The position numbers were made by a program, and so were the translations under genes. From Kitasatospora xanthocidica (GTDB lineage: Bacteria; Actinomycetota; Actinomycetes; Streptomycetales; Streptomycetaceae), in the NCBI RefSeq assembly GCF_014656195.1, contig NZ_BNBY01000021.1:1-64000 (forward strand): a DNA stretch of 64,000 nt, written 5' to 3'. The notes beneath the pieces were generated by a model that worked only from the letters and a program-made list of their open reading frames with translations, was not told the DNA's origin and made no database searches. Shown in pieces: positions 52,601 through 59,500 of this stretch. The number at the start of each line of letters is the position of its first letter. Within the stretch, counting starts at the first letter, position 1.

Positions 52601-53918
52601 CCGTACCCGTGACGGGGGGCTGGAGTACCTGGGCCGCACCGACCACCAGGTCAAGATCCGCGGCTTCCGGATCGAACTCGGCGAGATCGAACACGTGCTG
52701 ACGCTCCACCCGGAGGTGACCGCCGCCGCCGTCCTGCCCGACGGGGACGGGCTGCGCCTGGTCGCGTACGTGGTCACCGACGGCCCGCTCGACCCGGTCG
52801 AGCTGCGCGCCTTCGCCGCCGGCCACCTGCCCGGCTACATGCTGCCCGCCGCCGTCGTCCCGCTGGCCGCGCTGCCGCTCACCGGCAGCGGGAAGCTGGA
52901 CCGCGCGGCGCTGCCCGCACCGGACTTCGGGCAGCTCAGCGGCGGCCGCGCCGCCCGCACCCCGCGGGAGGAGATCCTCTGCGCGCTGTTCGCGGAGGTC
53001 CTCGGCCTGGAGACCGTCGGCATCGACGACGACTTCTTCGACCTCGGCGGCCACTCCCTGCTCGCCATGAAGCTGCTCGCCCGCATCCGCGCCACCCTCG
53101 GCGCGGACCCGGGCATGCGGGCCCTGTTCGAGGCGCCCACCGTGGCCGGGCTGGCCCGCCTGCTCGACCGGGGCCCGGCCGCCGACGCCCTGGACGTCCT
53201 GCTGCCGCTGCGCACCGGCGGCGACCGGGCCCCGCTGTTCTGCGTCCACCCGGCGGCCGGCATCAGCTGGGTCTACTCCGGGCTGCTGCGCCACCTCGGC
53301 CCCGATCAGCCGGTGTACGGCCTCCAGGCCCGCGGCCTGCGCGGCGGCGCCCCGGCGAGCGTCGCCGAGATCGCCGAGGACTACGTGCGGCAGATCCGCG
53401 CCGTGCGCCCCGACGGCCCGTACCACCTGCTGGGCTGGTCCTTCGGGGCCGTGGTCGCCCAGGAGATGGCGGTGCGGCTGCGCGCCGAGGGCGCCGAGGT
53501 CGGCCTGCTGGCCCTGCTGGACGGCGCCCCGGCGGTCCGTACCGCCGCCGCCCCGATCGTCGAACCCGCCGACACCCTGGACGAGTTGCTGCGCTCGCTC
53601 GGCCACGACCCGGCCGACGACCGCGGCCTGGCGAGCCTGAAGGCCGTGCTCGGCGAGGCCGTGGCGGTGCTGCCCGAGGTCTTCGACCGGCACCGCAAGC
53701 TGATGGCCGAACACGTGCCGGACCGCTACCGGGGGGACGCCGTCTTCTTCGGGGCGACCACCGGCAAGCCGGCGGACTGGCCGTACGAACAGGCCTGGCG
53801 CCCTTACCTGGACGGCCCGGTCGAGACCCACCGCCTCGCCTGCGCCCACGGTGAGCTGACCCAGCCGGAACCCCTCGCACGGATCGCCGCCGTGCTGACC
53901 GAGAAGCTCGGAGCGTGA
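40662..53918 (+). CDS. NRPS, four modules with terminal thioesterase (C-A-T)x4-TE
   Basis: 4418 aa. C domains begin near residues 1, 1055, 2089 and 3147 (HHIAGDG or HHIASDG active sites). A domains begin near 465, 1508, 2550 and 3605. T domains DDFFxLGGHSLLA lie near 990, 2025, 3083 and 4121. The TE spans 4177-4418, with Ser in GWSFGA near 4256. My pocket readings are DAYFCGVTF (aliphatic-like), DADELGLVD, DAEHLGFVY and DADELGLVD. The second and fourth are the same and acidic, suggesting a basic residue used twice. All C domains look LCL-like and there is no epimerase. The start is GTG 40662 with GAGGAAG upstream. The TE should release a linear or cyclic peptide. Confidence 0.93.
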   Translation: MIPVSYAQQRLWLIDQIEGPTALYNLPFALRLRGELDTAALRAATVDVVARHEALRTVFPVVGGVPVQRILPAEEARPRFQVVDRAPADYPAHRDAAAAETFDLSRELPIRVTVFTLSPTEHVLLVVLHHIAGDGWSLGPLLRDLATAYRARLTGRAPDWEPLPVQYADYALWQRDLLGDEHDPESLLARQLDHWRTALAGLPEELELPTDRPRPPAPTGAADSVDLAWGTDLHTALLDLARTHRTTLFTVLQAGLAALFTRLGAGTDIPLGTGLAGRSDEALDDLVGFFVNSLVLRADTSGDPSFAELLGRVREAQLDAFAHQDIPFERLVEELNPPRALGRHPLFQTLLVLQNHGQDAELDLPGLESATEPIGLRVAKFDLNIGIAEHHAPDGAPAGLTGSIEYAADLYDRTTVAALADRLGRLLAGAAAAPHAPIGTLDVLAPEERTRVLVEWNATEAPRRTGTLAESFERQADRTPDAVALAHDGGTVSYAELDARANRLAHHLTTLGVGTETPVAMLMERSVDVVVATLAILKAGGWYVPMHPGLPPERMADVLADTGAPVLLTDRADPGFPHAAAVVRPGDEAGAPGHRPGLPVHPDQLAYAMFTSGSTGRPKGVAVRHRDVLDLAADRRWQDGRHRRVLLHSPHAFDAATYEIWTPLLAGGTVVVAPPGALDAAALHAVTTRHEVTAVFLTKALFDLVAEQAPETFAALRTVCTGGEAASGVLLRRVLDACPDLLLAHVYGPTETTTFATHHPLTAADLAGPRVPIGGPLDNMRSHVLDARLRPVPPGVPGELYIAGAGLARGYLNRPGLTAERFVACPYAPGERMYRTGDLVRLRADGAVEFLGRIDGQVKLRGFRIELGEIEAALSRHPAVRQVIVIAREDRPGDLRLVAYCTADPSLTADGLRSFAGTTLPGYMVPAAVVLLDALPLNNNGKVDRRALPAPDLAADGDGRAPRDERERALCELFGELLGIDDITIDDDFFALGGHSLLATRLTGRARTDLGVELSIGDLFQAPTVAGLVERIADRDPGATGPARPALRPATRPERVPLSFAQRRLWFLDRADGPSATYNVTLALRLTGPLDATALAAALGDVVHRHEALRTVFGEQDGTPYQRVLDAPDGGLLTVTDRPTDELAGHTFDLAADLPVHAYLRPEDAEEHVLVLVVHHIAGDGASLGPLYRDLAEAYAARRDGAAPQWEPLPVQYADYALWQHELLGDEDDPESPLARQLDHWRQALAGAPEELPLPVDRPRPPVASHRGAIVPLEFDADLHTRLTALAAEHGVTLFMVLRAAYATLLHRFGAGTDLPIGTPLAGRLDEATHELVGFFANTLVLRTDLSGRPGFAELLGRIRESDPAAHAHQDVPFERLVEELNPTRSTACTPLFQVMIAFAGAAEDGPAFPGVTVTEEPVDFGTATFDLTLRLVERQGEDGAAAGLAGVLEYATDLFDRETGERLAAALESILRQVADDPARPVAELDVLSARERAEAAGGHTPLPEEVPLVPAAFEAQAAETPDAVALVCGELSLTYAELNVRANRLAHRLIAGGVGPESVVALALPRSAETVVAILAVLKAGGAYLPLDAEYPADRTADTLAQAGPALVLTDGRWPLPEVLDGHPVLDLAEGGAFAETDPAPRATAADAAYVIFTSGSTGRPKGVVVQHGSIAALLAAHRTGVMAGVSRQRVALTASLCFDASWDGLLWLVAGHELHLIGGETRRDARALVGHVRERGIGVLEVTPSYAEQLIEEGLLEEPAPALVLLGGEAVGQALWTRLREAPATAAHNLYGPTECTVDALTHPLAATERPVLGRTVAGTRGYVLDEYLNPVPVGVPGELYLAGAGLARGYLARPALTAERFLACPFEPGARMYRTGDLVRRTRDGGLEYLGRTDHQVKIRGFRIELGEIERALTAHPRVLQAAVLPDGDGLRLVAYVVTDGPLDPAEARATAARTLPGYMLPAAIVVLDALPLNANGKLDRTALPAPDFGALAAGRAARTPQEEILCGLFAEVLGLDGIGIDDDFFDLGGHSLLATKLLSRIRAALGAEPGIRDVFEAPTVAGLAARLDTGSDRPALTAAGDRPERVPLSFAQQRLWLIDRMEGPSALYNAPLALRLAGELDTAALELALGDLLARHESLRTLIAEEDGTPYQRILPADEAALPFDTLDRPAAEVAATVAGLCRRAFDLRTELPVRAALLTVSPEEHVLVLALHHIASDGWSLGPLVRDLTSAYAARTGGAAPGWAPLPVQYADYALWQRELLGEETDPESLAARQLAYWRETLADLPEEATLPLDRPRPPVASHRGDRVALSLGAECHRELLGLSRAHRVTMFMTLQAALATLLTRLGAGTDVPIGSVVAGRSDEALDDLVGFFVNTLVLRTDTSGNPSFADLLGRARETALGAYAHQDVPFERLVEEVRPTRSLARHPLFQIMLVLQSNEQAEPSTAGLRVEPLAAATGSAKFDLSLIAEESFGPDGEPAGIDCALDYAVDLFDRETVEAIAARLGRLLAAVAERPELPIGRIELLPAEERAALPAAGPALPAGLPLLPAAFAARAAETPEAVALVCGSTSLTFAELNARANRLAHRLLAAGAGRESVVALALPRSAETVVAMLAVLKAGGAYLPLDAEYPAERTAHMLADARPALALTDGRWPLPEVLDGLRTLDVTEPSSESSTDPQRSTDPRCAVDPGDAAYVIYTSGSTGRPKGVVVPHGAVAALLAAHRAALIRGTEQAHGRQRIALTASLCFDASLEPVLWMYAGHELHLIGDELRRDPAALVRHTAAAGIDALHLTPSYAEQLIEEGLLDAPAPRLLLLGGEAVGQALWQRLREHPDTAGHNFYGPTEATVYALTQPLHAARRPGLGGPIAGVEAHVLDGYLNPVPVGVPGELYLAGAGLARGYLARPGLTAERFVASPFEPGARMYRTGDLARRTREGGVEYLGRADHQVKIRGFRVELGEIEQVVARHPAVRQCVVTVRESDSGDRRLVGYCTVDRESPELAAELRRFAAESLPGYMVPAAVVLLAALPLTGSGKVDHRALPAPDFGALAAGRAARTPQEEILCGLFAEVLGLEGVGIDDDFFDLGGHSLLATKLLSRVRSVLGAELGIRDVFEAPTVEGLTARLGSGPERLALTAAGERPERVPLSFAQQRLWLIDRMEGPSALYNLPLVLGVAGELDTAALESALGDVVARHESLRTLIAEEDGTPYQRILPAGQARVRVELLPPGTAPASCTARPFDLAADLPVRAHVIPAPPGEHLLVLVLHHIAGDGWSMGPLLRDLAEAYAARRDGAAPQWEPLPVQYADYALWQRELLGEESDPESLLARQLDHWRQALAGLPEELSLPVDRPRRAAASHRGERVVVPYGAELHRAIAELSREHRVTMFMTVQAALAALLTRLGAGTDVPIGSVVAGRSDEALDDLVGFFVNTVVLRTDTSGNPSFSELLARVRETQLDAHAHQDVPFERLVEELNPARSLARHPLFQVMLLLEGRGESAPLAPAGLDARVESSDGTVAKFDLSVGLGESFDADGAPAGLECAIDFATDLFDRETVEAIAVRLGRLLAAVAARPELPIGRIELLSAQESVTLPAARAALPERVPLVPAAFEAQAAETPDAVALVCGELSLTYAELNVRANRLAHRLIAGGVGPESVVALALPRSAESVMAILAVLKAGGAYLPLDADHPADRTARTLADAAPALVLTGDDWPHPEALAGLPALAVAGASGPETNPTARASAEDAAYVIFTSGSTGRPKGVVVQHGSIAALLAAHRTGVMAGVSRQRVALTASLCFDASWDGLLWLVAGHELHLIGGETRRDARALVGHVRERGIGVLEVTPSYAEQLIEEGLLEEPAPALVLLGGEAVGQALWQRLREAPATAAHNLYGPTECTVDALTHPLDATERPVLGRTVAGTRGYVLDGYLNPVPVGVPGELYLAGAGLARGYLARPGLTAERFLACPFEPGARMYRTGDLVRRTRDGGLEYLGRTDHQVKIRGFRIELGEIEHVLTLHPEVTAAAVLPDGDGLRLVAYVVTDGPLDPVELRAFAAGHLPGYMLPAAVVPLAALPLTGSGKLDRAALPAPDFGQLSGGRAARTPREEILCALFAEVLGLETVGIDDDFFDLGGHSLLAMKLLARIRATLGADPGMRALFEAPTVAGLARLLDRGPAADALDVLLPLRTGGDRAPLFCVHPAAGISWVYSGLLRHLGPDQPVYGLQARGLRGGAPASVAEIAEDYVRQIRAVRPDGPYHLLGWSFGAVVAQEMAVRLRAEGAEVGLLALLDGAPAVRTAAAPIVEPADTLDELLRSLGHDPADDRGLASLKAVLGEAVAVLPEVFDRHRKLMAEHVPDRYRGDAVFFGATTGKPADWPYEQAWRPYLDGPVETHRLACAHGELTQPEPLARIAAVLTEKLGA
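45183..46402 (+). repeat. Near-duplicate A-domain tract, copy 1 (second module)
   Basis: This part of the second A domain of the large NRPS matches 51474-52690 almost base for base, except for a divergent stretch at about 45458-45605. The shared DNA uses more T/A third positions (for example ACTTCCGGTTCGACC) than the flanks. This suggests recent duplication or conversion from a common donor. Confidence 0.75.
51474..52690 (+). repeat. Near-duplicate A-domain tract, copy 2 (fourth module)
   Basis: Partner of 45183-46402. The pocket residues are the same in both copies, so modules two and four of this enzyme should load the same amino acid. A smaller shared tract (about 49308-49400) also occurs in the third A domain. 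Confidence 0.75.
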
Positions 53919-55219
53919 CCGCGATGACCACCACCGTCCCGATCGAATCCCCGGCGCCGCCGGAGCGGCCGCGCGGCCGCTGGGGCCTGTGGGCCCAGGG
54001 GGACTTCCGCCGGCTCTGGCTCGGCGAGACCACCAGCACCCTCGGCACGGCGGTCGGCAGCGTGGCGCTGTCCCTGGTGGCCGTCGTCACCCTGGGCGCC
54101 GGCCCGCTCGCGGTCGGCGTGGTCAACGCCGCCGCCTGGCTGCCCTGGCTGTTCCTCGGCCTGCCGGCCGGCGCCTGGGTGGACCGCTGGCCCCGGCTGC
54201 GGGTGATGCTGGTCTGCGACCTGCTGCTGCTGGCGTTCTTCGGCAGCGTCCCGGTGGCCGGCTGGCTGGGGGTGCTCTCCCTCGCCCAGCTGGTCGTGGT
54301 GGCCCTGCTGACCGGCGCGGTGAAGGTGTTCTTCTCCACCGCGTACGGCGCGGTGCTGCCCACCCTGGTGGCCAAGGCCGACCTGCTGGAGGCCAACGTC
54401 AAACTGCGCTCCGGGGCCTCGGCGGCGGACATCGCCGGCCCGGGCGTGGCCGGTCTGCTCTCCCAGGCCTTCGGCGCCGCCAGCGGGATGCTCGTCGACT
54501 CGCTCACCTACCTGGTGTCGGCGGTCTGCCTGCGGCGGATCAGGACCGAGGAGCACCCCCCGCCGGTGTCCGAGCGGCGCGGCATCCAGCGCGAGATCGG
54601 CGAGGGCGTCCGCTTCCTGCTGCGCGACCCGTACCTGCGCACCTTCGCCTGCTTCGCCGCGATCGGCAACCTCGGGCTGAACGGCATCCAGGCGGTGCAG
54701 ACCGTCTTCCTGGTGCGCACCGTGGGGATCGAACCCGGCGCGGTGGGCGGGGTGTTCGCCCTGGTGAGCGTCGGCGGCCTGGCCGGGGCGATGCTGGCCG
54801 GGCGGATCGCCCGCCGGCTGGGCACCGCCCGCGCCCTGCTGGTCTGCGAGCTGGTGGTCGCCCCCTTCATCCTGCTGCTGCCGCTGGCGGGCGAACGGCT
54901 GCCGCTCCTGGTCTCCGCGCTCGCCTGGGCCGTCGCGGTCTGCGGCGTGGTGGCGGGCAACGTGCTGGCCGGCAGCTTCTCCCAGGCCTACTGCCCGCCG
55001 GAGCTGATCGGCCGGATCCGGGCCAGCTCCGCGACCGTCAACTACAGCGCGATCCCGGTGGGCGCCCTGCTCGGCGGCTGGCTCGGCGAGGTGATCGGCG
55101 CCCGCGCCACCATCTGGCTGATGGCGGGCGTGCTGCTCTCGGCCGGCCTGCTGCTGCTGGCCAGCCCGCTGCGCGGCCTGCGCGACTTCCCCACCCGGCC
55201 GTCCACCCCGGCCGCCTGA
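53915..55219 (+). CDS. MFS exporter
   Basis: 434 aa with about twelve hydrophobic helices. The loop GLPAGAWVDRWPRLRVM is the major-facilitator motif A of the EntS/macrolide-exporter branch (MFS_3). Position directly after the NRPS, coupled by a GTGA overlap, points to export of the finished peptide and self-protection. GTG 53915 is used; ATG 53924 is nearly equivalent. No other transporter is seen in the cluster. Confidence 0.88.
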   Translation: MTAMTTTVPIESPAPPERPRGRWGLWAQGDFRRLWLGETTSTLGTAVGSVALSLVAVVTLGAGPLAVGVVNAAAWLPWLFLGLPAGAWVDRWPRLRVMLVCDLLLLAFFGSVPVAGWLGVLSLAQLVVVALLTGAVKVFFSTAYGAVLPTLVAKADLLEANVKLRSGASAADIAGPGVAGLLSQAFGAASGMLVDSLTYLVSAVCLRRIRTEEHPPPVSERRGIQREIGEGVRFLLRDPYLRTFACFAAIGNLGLNGIQAVQTVFLVRTVGIEPGAVGGVFALVSVGGLAGAMLAGRIARRLGTARALLVCELVVAPFILLLPLAGERLPLLVSALAWAVAVCGVVAGNVLAGSFSQAYCPPELIGRIRASSATVNYSAIPVGALLGGWLGEVIGARATIWLMAGVLLSAGLLLLASPLRGLRDFPTRPSTPAA

Positions 55220-55286
55220 CCCCGTCCTTGTGCACGTCCGCTTCCCGCACCGCCGCTTCCCGCACCGCCCCGACTTGGAGGACCCG

Positions 55287-56099
55287 ATGACTCGCACCGC
55301 CCGTCCGCGCCGCTACCTGATGTGCCGTCCGGACCACTTCGACGTCACCTACGCGATCAACCCCTGGATGGACCCGGCCAAGCCGGTCGACACCGACCTG
55401 GCCGTCGCCCAGTGGGAGCGGCTGTACGCCCTGTACGCCGAACTCGGCCACCAGGTCGAGCTGATCGAGCCGCTGCCCGGCCTGCCCGACATGGTCTACG
55501 CGGCCAACGGCGCCACCGTGGTGGACGGCCGGGTGCTCGGGGCGCGCTTCCGCAACGCCGAGCGGGCCGCCGAGGGCCCCGCCTACCTGGAGTGGTTCCG
55601 CGACCGGGGCTTCGCGACGCACGACCCGGAGTTCGTCAACGAGGGCGAGGGGGACCTGCTGCTGACCGCGAGCTTCGTGCTGGCCGGCCGGGGCTTCCGC
55701 AGCGTGGCCGAAGGGCACGCCGAGGCGCAGGAGTTCTTCGGCCGCCCGGTGGTCGGGCTGGAGCTGGTCGACCCGCGCTTCTACCACCTGGACACCGCGC
55801 TGTCGGTGCTCGACGGCGACGAGATCATGTACTACCCGGAGGCCTTCTCGCCCGGCAGCCGGACGGTGCTGCGCCGGCTCTTCCCGGACGCCCTGCTGGT
55901 GGACGAGGCGGACGCCGAGGTGTTCGGGCTCAACGCGGTGAGCGACGGCCTGCACGTGGTGCTGCCGGAGGCGGCCGTGGGCCTGGCGGCGCGGCTGCGG
56001 GAGCGCGGGTTCCGGCCGATCGGGATGGACCTGAGCGAGCTGCTCAAGGGCGGGGGCAGCGTCAAGTGCTGCACCCTGGAGATCCGCGGGGCGGCCTGA
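55287..56099 (+). CDS. DDAH-type amidinohydrolase
   Basis: A 270-aa pentein-fold enzyme like dimethylarginine dimethylaminohydrolase, which releases citrulline from methylated arginine; related proteins act as arginine deiminases. Catalytic groups are visible: acidic loop NEGEGDLL (119-123), His167 in FYHLDTAL, and a Cys261/262 pair in SVKCCTLE. The ATG at 55287 has TTGGAGGA upstream, and it is 67 bp after the exporter. It may supply citrulline or modify an arginine-derived residue, which would suit the acidic A-domain pockets. It could also be an ordinary housekeeping gene at the cluster edge. Confidence 0.82.
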   Translation: MTRTARPRRYLMCRPDHFDVTYAINPWMDPAKPVDTDLAVAQWERLYALYAELGHQVELIEPLPGLPDMVYAANGATVVDGRVLGARFRNAERAAEGPAYLEWFRDRGFATHDPEFVNEGEGDLLLTASFVLAGRGFRSVAEGHAEAQEFFGRPVVGLELVDPRFYHLDTALSVLDGDEIMYYPEAFSPGSRTVLRRLFPDALLVDEADAEVFGLNAVSDGLHVVLPEAAVGLAARLRERGFRPIGMDLSELLKGGGSVKCCTLEIRGAA

Positions 56100-56131
56100 T
56101 CACCGCCCGGTGATCAGCGGTGCTCCGCCGT

Positions 56132-56148
56132 AGATCGGCCGTTGACCG
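56132..56148 (+). promoter_or_regulatory. Candidate SARP-type direct repeat before the small peptide gene
   Basis: AGATCG (56132) and TGACCG (56143) are spaced 11 bp. Eight bp after the second repeat lies AAGACT (56157-56162), a fair -10. This arrangement, repeats ending 8 bp before -10, is that of SARP targets. It would drive the small peptide gene at 56223. Confidence 0.45.
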
Positions 56149-56222
56149 GCCCCCGCAAGACTGGTGCCACACCACGAAGGACACCTTCCCTCCACAGGGA
56201 AGCCACCGAAGGAGCACCAGAG

Positions 56223-56462
56223 ATGACGCAGCGTCCGGCCACCGCCTCCGCCCGCCTCCGGCTGTTCACCGTCGGCCTCGGGGTGGTCGTCGCCCTGGGC
56301 GCCGGCCTCTCCGTCACGGCCGCGGTGGCGGGGACGGCCGGCGGCGGGACGGCGACTGTGGTGGTCGGCGACGCGACGCCGACGCCCACCCCCGTCACCC
56401 CCGCCCCGACCGCCACCACCGGGCACGGCAGCTCCGGTGACTGGAACAGCACCGGCTCCTGA
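56223..56462 (+). CDS. Small membrane/secreted peptide (79 aa)
   Basis: A short protein with a basic N-terminus and one hydrophobic helix (LFTVGLGVVVALGAGLSVTA, about residues 14-33). A Thr/Pro/Ala-rich tail with TPTPTPVTPAPT follows. It is probably a signal-anchored or secreted peptide. GGAG lies 9 nt before ATG 56223. It is convergent with the AfsR-like regulator and preceded by a SARP-type repeat. That recalls afsS, the small target gene beside afsR in S. coelicolor, but I see no clear sequence relation to AfsS. Function unknown. Confidence 0.6.
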   Translation: MTQRPATASARLRLFTVGLGVVVALGAGLSVTAAVAGTAGGGTATVVVGDATPTPTPVTPAPTATTGHGSSGDWNSTGS

Positions 56463-56581
56463 GCGGCCGGGCTGTCGCAGGATCGATTCCTCCCGGCCGG
56501 TGATCAGGCCGTGAACCCCGTCGGTCAGCCGTAGTCAGCTCTGTAGCCAGCAGTAGGGCCGCAGTGCGAGGCCGGAGCGCG

Positions 56582-59500
56582 TCAGCGCCGACCGGTCACC
56601 GGCACCCCGGCCGCCTCCCGGCCCGCCGACCGCCCGTCCCGCGCCGACGGGACGCCGTCCCGCCCCCGGGCCAGCAGCCCCGCCACCTCCTGGGCGTCCG
56701 GCAGCCCCAGCCGGACGAAGATCGCGTGAGCCTCCCGCCACCGGTCCCACGCCTCGGCCTCGCGCCCGAGGTCCGCCAGCGTCCGGCCCAGCACCACCAG
56801 CGCCTGCGCGTGGTCCCGCTCCGCCCCCAGCTCCTCGCACAGGGCCAGCGCCTGGCCGGCGTGCTCCAGCGCCTCCTCGGTCCGGCCCAGCGACCGCAGA
56901 CTGTCCGCCAGCCGGTAGCGGGCGTGCGCGGCCCGGGCCTGCAGACCGGCCGCCGTGGCCACCGCGAGGCACTCGCCGAACCAGGTCACCGCCTCCTCGT
57001 GCCGCTCCAGCCCGTGCAGCGCCAGCCCCAGCACGTACAGGGTGTACGCCCGGCCGGGATCGTCGTTGCGGGTGCGCAGGTCGGCCAGCGCCGCGTGGCA
57101 GATCGCCACCGCCTCGGCGGCCCGGCCGCTGCGGACCCGGGCCAGCGCGGCGTTCACCGTCGTCACCAGCTCCCCCGAGCGGTGGCCGAGCCGGCGGGCC
57201 AGCAGCAGGGCCTCGTCGTACAGCTCGACGGCCTCGTCGTAGCGGCTGAGGAACTGGCAGACCAGGCCGAGGTCGTTGAGCGCCTGGCGCAGGATCACCG
57301 TGTCGCCGGCCGACCGGGAGGCGGCCACGGCCAGGCGGGCGGCCGCCTCGGCCTCCTCCAGCCGGGTGGCGGCCAGCGCGACGTTGCCGCGCAGGAAGTG
57401 CGCGCGACCGGCTGCCCGGTGGTCGGCGCGGTGGGTGGCCGCGGCCGCCAGGGACTCCGCCGTGGCGGCGAGTTGGCGACCGGGCGGGGCGAGGGTGAAG
57501 GGGGTGAGCGCGATCAGCAGGTCGATCGCGGCGCGCAGCGGGTCCGGCGGGGCGTCCTGGCCGTCCGGAGACGCGGGGGAGTCGCCCGCGGCGGCTGCGG
57601 CTGCGGCTGCGGGGGCCTCGGCCATCGTCCAGGCGGCGACCTGGGCGGCCAGCGCGATCGCCCCGGTGGACTCCGCCTCGGCCCAGGCCCGGGCGCCGTC
57701 CGCGCCGGTCAGCTCCACCCCGGCGCTGCGGGCGGGCCCGAGCGCACCGGCCGCCGGATCCCCGGGGACGGCGTGCTGGAAGGCCGTGCACGCGGTGGCG
57801 AGGAGGTGGTCCAGCAGCCGGTCGCGGGCCTCGACGGCCGCGCCGGGGCCGTCGGGCCGTCGCCGGGCGAAGGCGCGCAGCAGGTCGTGGTAGCGGTAGC
57901 GGCCGGGGAAGGGCGACTCCATCATCGCCACGTCCACCAGGGCCTCCAGCAGGTCCTCGGCGTCGTACTCGTCCAGGTCCAGCAGGGCGGCCGCGGCGGC
58001 CAGGCCGATGTCCGGGCCGTCCACCGAGGCGGCCAGCCGGAAGGCCCGGGCCTGGGCGGGCGTCAGCTGGCGGTAGCTGAGTTCGAAGGCCGCCTCCACC
58101 GCCAGGTCGCCGATCCGCAGCTCGTCGATCCGCCGCCGTTCGACCGCGAGCCGGCGGCCCAGCGTCTGCACCGTCCAGCTGGGCCGGGCGGCCAGCCGGG
58201 CGGCCACGATCCGCACCGCGAGCGGCAGGTGGCCGCAGACCTGCAGCAGGTCCCGGGCGGCCTCGGCCTCGGCGGCCAGCCGTTCGGCGCCGATGGTGCG
58301 GCCGAGGAGTTCGAGCGCCTCCCCGGGTTCGAAGACGTCCAGGTCGGTGTGGACGGTCGCGGGCAGGCCGGACAGCCGGGTACGGCTGGTGGTGAGCACG
58401 GCGCAGCCGGTCGCGCCCGGCAGCAGGGGCCGGATCTGTGCGGTGTCGTGCACGTTGTCGAGGAGCAGCAGCAGCCGCCGGCCGTCCACCACCGAGCGGA
58501 ACAGCGCCGAGCGGGCGTCCAGTCCGTCGGGCACAGCGTCGGCCGGCACCCCGAGCGCCAGCAGGAAGCCGCTGAGCACGGCCTCCGGGTCGGCCGGGGT
58601 GGGGTCGGCGCCCCGCAGGTCGACGTAGAGCTGCCCGTCGGGGTAGGTCTCGCGGACGCGGTGGGCGACGTGCAGGGCCAGCGCGGTCTTGCCGACCCCG
58701 CCCATCCCGACCACGGTGGCGATCACCAGCGCCTGCTGCCCCGAGCTGCCCAGGGCCTCGCCGAGCCGTTCGACCAGGACCGTACGGCCGGTGAAGTCGG
58801 CTGCGTCCGGCGGGAGTTGGGCCGGTCTCGGGGCCAGCGCGACCGCGGGCTCGACCGGCGGCTCCGGCAGCGCGGGCACGGCCGCGGCCGGCTCCGCCGG
58901 GCCGGCCGGGGCGGCGGCGGGCGCCGCGACCACCGCCGGGGCGGCGGGCACCGGGGCGGCCAGCGCCGGGTCGCCCTCCAGGATCCGCCGGTGCAGCTGG
59001 TCCAGCTCGGCGCCGGGCTCCACCCCCAGCTCGGCCAGGAACAGCTGACGCACGCTCCGGTAGACCGCCAGCGCGTCCGCCTGCCGGCCGGCCTGGTACA
59101 GCGCGCGCATCAGCAGCCCGTACGCCCGCTCGTGCAGCGGGTGCTCGGTGGTCAGCGAGGTCAGCTCCGGGATGCACCGGGAGAACCGGCCCAACGCCAG
59201 GTCCAGGGCGATCCGCTCCTCCAGCAGGGTCAGCCGCAGCTCCTCCAGCCGCTGCCGCTGACGCTGCGCGAACGGCCCCGGGATGCCGGCCAGCGGCTCG
59301 CCCTGCCACAGGTCCAGCGCCTGGTTCAGCAGGTCCCGCGCCTGCTGGGGCTGCCCGGCGGCCGCCGTGCGCTCGGCCTGGGCCGCCAGCTCCTCGGCCT
59401 GCGCCGCGTCCACGGCGTGCTTGGGCAGCACCAGCCGGTAGCCGTCCCCGACGGAGGTCAGCACGGTCGGCGCGTCCGGCTCCTCCCCGTGCAGGATCTT

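Noticed and set aside
44208..53849. A 3213-codon open frame on the minus strand opposite the large NRPS
   Set aside because: Its translation is low-complexity Gly/Ala/Arg/Val-rich sequence without domains. It is a by-product of extreme GC bias in the strongly supported plus-strand NRPS. Similar antisense frames opposite other genes were dropped for the same reason.
56501..56539. A fourth TGATCA/TGAACC pair with 11-bp spacing, followed by GTCAGC repeats
   Set aside because: The match is weaker, there is no -10 at the right distance, and it faces the 3' end of the SARP gene with no gene to drive.
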